From NCBI GenBank assembly GCA_947374105.1, contig CANCAO010000020.1:1-11950 (forward strand): 11,950 nt of DNA. The letters run 5' to 3'. This DNA is from Comamonadaceae bacterium (GTDB lineage: Bacteria; Pseudomonadota; Gammaproteobacteria; Burkholderiales; Burkholderiaceae_C). The position numbers were made by a program, and so were the translations under genes. Below are positions 8,811 to 11,950 of this stretch, one piece after another. Each line of letters starts with the position of its first letter. The stretch's first letter is position 1. A model generated the notes under the pieces. It had not been told where the DNA came from, did no database searches, and was given only the letters and a program-made list of their open reading frames with translations.

Positions 8811-9212
8811 ATGGAAACATCACTTCGTAACGTGAGAACCAATATCGTTCAGTCGATTCGAGCCTTCCGGGTTTCGGGTTTGCAAGAGACGGCGCAAGAG
8901 CTGGGTCAACACTTTTTGTACGCCAATCTGGCCAATGCACAAACCAAGCAAGACGTGCTTGATTTATTGGCACAACAGTTCAAGCTGCCCGCCAACGTGG
9001 GTAAGAATTTTGACGCCTTGTACGACTGCCTGACCGACCCGCTGCACAAATCTGGCCCCCAACCCGGCTTTATTGTGGTGCTGGAGCACATCCCGGCTAA
9101 CGCCAAATTTGACAAAGAAGCACGAGAACAATTACTCGATATCTTCCGCGACGCCGCAGATTACTGGGGGGACCGAAAAATACCCTTCAGGTGCTTCTAT
9201 TCTTTTCCGTAG
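8811..9212 (+). CDS. Barstar-family ribonuclease inhibitor
   Basis: This 133-residue protein has no signal peptide and should stay in the cytoplasm. The barstar core is clear: LPANVGKNFDALYDCLTDPL (59-78) matches the barstar helix NLDALWDCL, so Asp68 and Asp72 take the places of Asp35 and Asp39, which plug the barnase active site. EQLLDIFRDAADYW (106-119) matches the later helix that carries the acidic residues Glu76/Glu80. It has about 30 extra N-terminal residues compared with the 89-residue Bacillus barstar, and a C-terminal extension ending in PFRCFYSFP. Placement directly after the exported ribonuclease fits the usual enzyme-antidote order, protecting the producer from unexported enzyme. 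Binding to this particular ribonuclease is inferred from adjacency. Confidence 0.9.
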   Translation: METSLRNVRTNIVQSIRAFRVSGLQETAQELGQHFLYANLANAQTKQDVLDLLAQQFKLPANVGKNFDALYDCLTDPLHKSGPQPGFIVVLEHIPANAKFDKEAREQLLDIFRDAADYWGDRKIPFRCFYSFP

Positions 9213-9246
9213 CCCGTTCTGCACACACCAGCCAAGCAGAACGGGC
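9212..9246 (+). repeat. Perfect hairpin at the barstar stop codon
   Basis: GCCCGTTCTGC (9212-9222) pairs perfectly with GCAGAACGGGC (9236-9246) across a 13-base loop. The first arm begins on the last base of the barstar stop codon. No T-run follows, so it is not a standard intrinsic terminator. It may stabilise the 3' end of the message, assist Rho-dependent ending or be a binding site. Confidence 0.6.
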
Positions 9247-9435
9247 GAACGAGGCAAAAGCAAGCGGATCCACCAGCGACTCCTTGACCTCTGGCATTGC
9301 GATAGGCGATGAATCGGGCGAAAAAATGCCCACAGACAAACTGCTCGACGTGTCGCCTCTGGCGTTGCGCATGAGCAGCCCGTTTAACGCAGGCTATTGG
9401 TTAGCCGCAGCCTAGAGCGGTATTACCCTCAAACC
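9247..9435. other. Unassigned stretch between barstar and the shared terminator
   Basis: No recognisable gene lies here. A plus-strand frame from a GTG at 9191 gives 74 residues (Ser/Ala-rich, ending NAGYWLAAA at 9415) and overlaps barstar by 22 bases. A minus-strand frame of 61 residues covers 9187-9372. Neither has an SD or a known domain, and they overlap each other. A small GGCTA/TAGCC hairpin lies at 9392-9406. It may be a decayed gene or plain spacer. Confidence 0.4.
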
Positions 9436-9462
9436 AAAAAGCCCGCCAAGTGCGGGCTTTTT
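9436..9462. terminator. Bidirectional intrinsic terminator between barstar and rsmA
   Basis: AAAAAGCCCGC, a five-base loop and GCGGGCTTTTT form a symmetric A-tract/stem/T-tract structure with a six-base-pair GC stem that extends through A:T pairs. It can end transcription from both sides: the plus-strand ribonuclease-barstar operon and the minus-strand lptD-surA-rsmA operon, whose last stop is 11 bases away. Confidence 0.9.
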
Positions 9463-9472
9463 ACTGCGGTTT

Positions 9473-10231
9473 TTAAGCGCGCAAGGCCAGTGCAATGTAC
9501 TCCTCCACCGGCACTTCCTCGGCCCGGCGTTGAACATCAAACGTGCCACCCATTTGCTTTTCTTCGAGCCAACGACCCAGGGTATGGCGCAACAGTTTGC
9601 GTCTCTGGCTAAACGCCACCTGAACGATTTCACTCAAACGTTTGACATTCACCGCTGCGGGGTCAACACGGGGCACCATGCGCACCACCGCGCTGTTCAC
9701 TCGGGGCGGAGGATCAAAGCTCTCGGGCGGGACAAAGAGCACGTTCTCCATGGCATACCGCCATTGCAACATCACACTCAGGCGCCCGTAGTCAGACGTA
9801 GCCGGTTTGGCCACCATGCGGTCAATCACCTCTTTTTGCAGCATGAAGTGCTGATCCTCAATTACGTCCACAAACTCAAGCAGGTGAAACAGGATGGGGG
9901 TGGAGATGTTATAGGGCAAATTGCCAACCACTCTGAGCTTGGCGGCCCCTTGCGCCTGCGCCACGTGTTCGAAATTCACTTTCAGGACATCGGACTCAAT
10001 CACTTCAAGCTGCGAATGACTGCGCAAACGCAAGGCCAGATCCCGATCCAACTCAATCACGATCAGCCGTCCCAAACGCTCAACCAGCGGCTGGGTGAGC
10101 GCGGCCAAACCCGGGCCGATCTCAACCATCACCTGTCCCGGCAGCGGGTTGATCGCCTGCACAATGTCCTCAATGATGCCGCGGTCAGCCAGAAAGTGCT
10201 GTCCGAAACGTTTGCGCGGGATGTGCTTCAT
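9473..10231 (-). CDS. rsmA: 16S rRNA (adenine1518-N6/adenine1519-N6)-dimethyltransferase
   Basis: This 252-residue RsmA (KsgA) dimethylates two adjacent adenines in the 3'-terminal hairpin of 16S rRNA late in 30S assembly; loss in other bacteria gives kasugamycin resistance. The N-terminal RKRFGQHFL (6-14) is the family signature. SAM-binding motif I is [10 protein letters not shown] (37-46), with Glu60 in IELD as the ribose-binding acid, Asp81 in SDVLK, and the catalytic NLPYNIS motif at 104-110. The C-terminal part ([28 protein letters not shown]) is typical. The ATG at 10231 overlaps the surA stop (ATGA) with no separate SD, so translation is probably coupled to surA. An upstream in-frame start at 10285 would add 18 residues inside surA and is not favoured. 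Confidence 0.96.
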   Translation of the reverse strand: MKHIPRKRFGQHFLADRGIIEDIVQAINPLPGQVMVEIGPGLAALTQPLVERLGRLIVIELDRDLALRLRSHSQLEVIESDVLKVNFEHVAQAQGAAKLRVVGNLPYNISTPILFHLLEFVDVIEDQHFMLQKEVIDRMVAKPATSDYGRLSVMLQWRYAMENVLFVPPESFDPPPRVNSAVVRMVPRVDPAAVNVKRLSEIVQVAFSQRRKLLRHTLGRWLEEKQMGGTFDVQRRAEEVPVEEYIALALRA

Positions 10232-11610
10232 TGTGGGGGATCGCGCAGTTCCACGTAGGCGCGTGCCCGTAAGTCTCGAGCCCAAGAGGTATAGGTTTCG
10301 TCCAGTTTTTTCTCGCGCAGCATGCCACGCACCATCTCACGTTGCTCACGTTCGCCCAAAGGTGCGTTACGTCGCTCCATTAACTGGATCAAATGAACAC
10401 CAAAACGCGAAATCAAAGGGGCACTTACTTCTCCGACTGCAAGCGATTGGATGGCCGTTTCGAACTCGGGCACAAACTGACCGGGATTGGCCCAGCCCAA
10501 GTCACCCCCTTTTTCGGCACTCCCATCTTGAGAGTTCTCACGCGCCAGCGTGGCAAAGTCACTCTGGCCGGTTTGAATGCGCTTTTTAAAGTCATTGAGC
10601 TTCTCGACCGCAGCGGCCTCACCGAACTGGGGGCTCAGACTCAGAAGGATGTGGCGCGACCGGTTTTGCGCGACAAAGGCGGGCGGCAAACCAGCCGCGC
10701 GCTTCTCCAACACCTTGACGATGTGCCAGCCCGCGCCAGAGCGAATCAGCCCGGAGAGTGCGCCTACGCTCAAATTGTGAGTGGCTTCTAAAAACAAGGG
10801 CGGATAACGGTCGGCTGTCCGCAGACCGAGCTGCCCCCCGTTGGCGCGGTCTGGCGCACTGGAGAACTCTCGTGCCAGGGTCGCAAAGTCTTCGCCTGCG
10901 CGCGCACGCTCCAGCGCTGCTTGTGCTTTGGCTTGCAAGCTGGCTTGTTCCGCCGAGGTGGCCGCTTCGGGCACCGCAATCAGGATATGGGCCAGATTGA
11001 GCTGCACATTCGCGGGGTTGCTGCTGATGTCTTGTTGCTCCTTGATGTACTGATCGACCTCTGGGTCGCTGATCTTGACGCGGGGCTCCACATCACGCTC
11101 ACGCAAGCGGGTCAGCGTGAGTTGATCGCGTAACTGATTGCGAAACTGGGTGAACTCAATGCCGTCTTTGGCCAAGCGACTTTTAAGCTCGGGCAGTTCC
11201 ACTTTGTTTTGCCTCATCACGGTCTGAACCGCCTGGTCTATAGAAGTCGCCTCCACTTTGATACCGGTTTCACTGGCCTGGTTCAGCTGCACCTGCTCCA
11301 TGATGAGTCGATCCAGAACTTGGGCAGTAATTTCACGTGCATTTGGAGCAGATTGCCCTTGCGACGCCAACTGCTGCAAGGTGCGTCGCACCTCCATTTG
11401 CACTTGGGTGTTGGTAATGGGGTCGGTATTGACGATGGCCACGATGAAATCTGCTTGACGTACGCCGGGCGTTGTTTTCGGCGAAGGCAACTGTGGCAGT
11501 GTCAGACTGTTAGAGGGTTTGAGCGCTTGAGCCTGAGTCTGACCTGCGGCAAACGTAAAGGTCAGTGCGATAAAACAAGCGGTTGCAGGAGCCAAAAGGC
11601 GAGAAGTCAT
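10228..11610 (-). CDS. surA: Periplasmic chaperone / peptidyl-prolyl isomerase SurA
   Basis: This 460-residue protein escorts unfolded outer-membrane proteins to the BAM complex; LptD is a known client in E. coli and is encoded just upstream here. A signal peptide spans about residues 1-29 (hydrophobic core 11-22, AQA at the end). The SurA N-domain covers about 52-185. Two parvulin domains follow: 203-302 ([10 protein letters not shown] to [12 protein letters not shown]) and 317-413 ([13 protein letters not shown] to [12 protein letters not shown]). The second keeps the canonical parvulin look ([19 protein letters not shown]), as is usual for the active domain of SurA. A C-terminal helix returns to the core. 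I chose the ATG at 11610. A GTG at 11619 overlapping the lptD stop (GTGA) is a real alternative, adding three residues. Confidence 0.95.
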   Translation of the reverse strand: MTSRLLAPATACFIALTFTFAAGQTQAQALKPSNSLTLPQLPSPKTTPGVRQADFIVAIVNTDPITNTQVQMEVRRTLQQLASQGQSAPNAREITAQVLDRLIMEQVQLNQASETGIKVEATSIDQAVQTVMRQNKVELPELKSRLAKDGIEFTQFRNQLRDQLTLTRLRERDVEPRVKISDPEVDQYIKEQQDISSNPANVQLNLAHILIAVPEAATSAEQASLQAKAQAALERARAGEDFATLAREFSSAPDRANGGQLGLRTADRYPPLFLEATHNLSVGALSGLIRSGAGWHIVKVLEKRAAGLPPAFVAQNRSRHILLSLSPQFGEAAAVEKLNDFKKRIQTGQSDFATLARENSQDGSAEKGGDLGWANPGQFVPEFETAIQSLAVGEVSAPLISRFGVHLIQLMERRNAPLGEREQREMVRGMLREKKLDETYTSWARDLRARAYVELRDPPQ

Positions 11611-11615
11611 AGGGG

Positions 11616-11950
11616 TCACTCGTAATTGCTGAAGCGGCTAGGCGGACTCACCTGCTCACGCAGGGTTTGGTAGCGAGGAATGTTGTTTTTCAAAGTTGTT
11701 AACGGGTCAATGCCAAGCCTGGAAAATCCCACCAATTCAAGCTGGAACATGATGCGCTGGCTAGTGGAAATCAAGCCCGTGGACAGGCGCTCCAACACTA
11801 TACGGCCCACCCAACAACCCGCATCGTACTCAAAACCAAAAATGGAATCGACCACCTTGCTATCGGGCAGGCTGTAGTTCAGCCGACCCACGCTGTACCA
11901 ACGACCCGAGCCTTGCTCCGCCTGATCGATGGCTTGCGTCAATGGCCACT
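11616..11950 (-). CDS. lptD: LPS-assembly protein LptD, C-terminal fragment (runs off right edge)
   Basis: The last 110 codons or so of LptD lie here; the start is beyond the window. LptD is the outer-membrane beta-barrel that, with LptE, inserts lipopolysaccharide into the outer leaflet. The recognisable end of the barrel includes GRWYSVGRLNYSLPD, FGFEYDAGCWVGRIVLER and FQLELVGFSRLGIDPLTTL, in the alternating pattern of transmembrane strands. Only one cysteine is present in DAGCW, where E. coli has an adjacent Cys-Cys pair used for inter-domain disulfides. The stop lies five bases before the surA ATG chosen here, and would overlap the alternative surA GTG. The operon therefore reads lptD-surA-rsmA. 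Confidence 0.9.
   Translation of the reverse strand, partial: WPLTQAIDQAEQGSGRWYSVGRLNYSLPDSKVVDSIFGFEYDAGCWVGRIVLERLSTGLISTSQRIMFQLELVGFSRLGIDPLTTLKNNIPRYQTLREQVSPPSRFSNYE

Noticed and set aside
9530..10258. 242-codon plus-strand frame over rsmA
   Set aside because: It is a His/Gln-rich mirror of rsmA, which carries the full methyltransferase signature on the other strand.

Overview
The window looks like a chromosomal segment of a betaproteobacterium, most likely family Comamonadaceae (Rhodoferax/Polaromonas-like). This rests on the GC-rich coding style, the protein flavour of MaeB, PepP, RsmA, SurA and LptD, and a fused DctQ-DctM TRAP permease. The taxonomic call is inference from protein resemblance, not a database result. 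No gap between genes exceeds 300 bases, and I saw no tRNA, rRNA, CRISPR array, insertion sequence or phage gene.

Left block (1-3402, minus strand): a three-gene operon for a TPR-associated TRAP transporter (TPAT). In transcription order it encodes a TatT-family lipoprotein, a DctP-type periplasmic solute receptor, and a fused small-plus-large membrane permease that runs off the left edge. The receptor lacks the arginine that clamps carboxylates in ordinary DctP proteins, so the usual C4-dicarboxylate or keto-acid substrates are doubtful.

Divergent from it (3534-5713, plus strand) are a MurU-like sugar-1-phosphate nucleotidyltransferase (peptidoglycan recycling) and a Xaa-Pro aminopeptidase, overlapping by four bases. 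Then comes a standalone malic enzyme of the MaeB type with a C-terminal phosphotransacetylase-like domain (5909-8221), closed by a strong intrinsic terminator.

Next is a small accessory island (8383-9212): an exported guanyl-specific ribonuclease (barnase/RNase Sa family) followed by a barstar-type inhibitor, with its own promoter. After it lie a perfect hairpin, about 190 bases of unassigned DNA and a bidirectional terminator shared with the convergent block.

Right block (9473-11950, minus strand): lptD (partial), surA and rsmA, tightly packed, covering outer-membrane LPS assembly, outer-membrane protein chaperoning and 16S rRNA dimethylation.

The parts most worth a second look are the TPAT receptor with its altered binding site, the ribonuclease/inhibitor pair, and an identical -10-like octamer placed seven bases before two start codons, which suggests leaderless transcripts. 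I found nothing I can defend as a wholly undescribed system.
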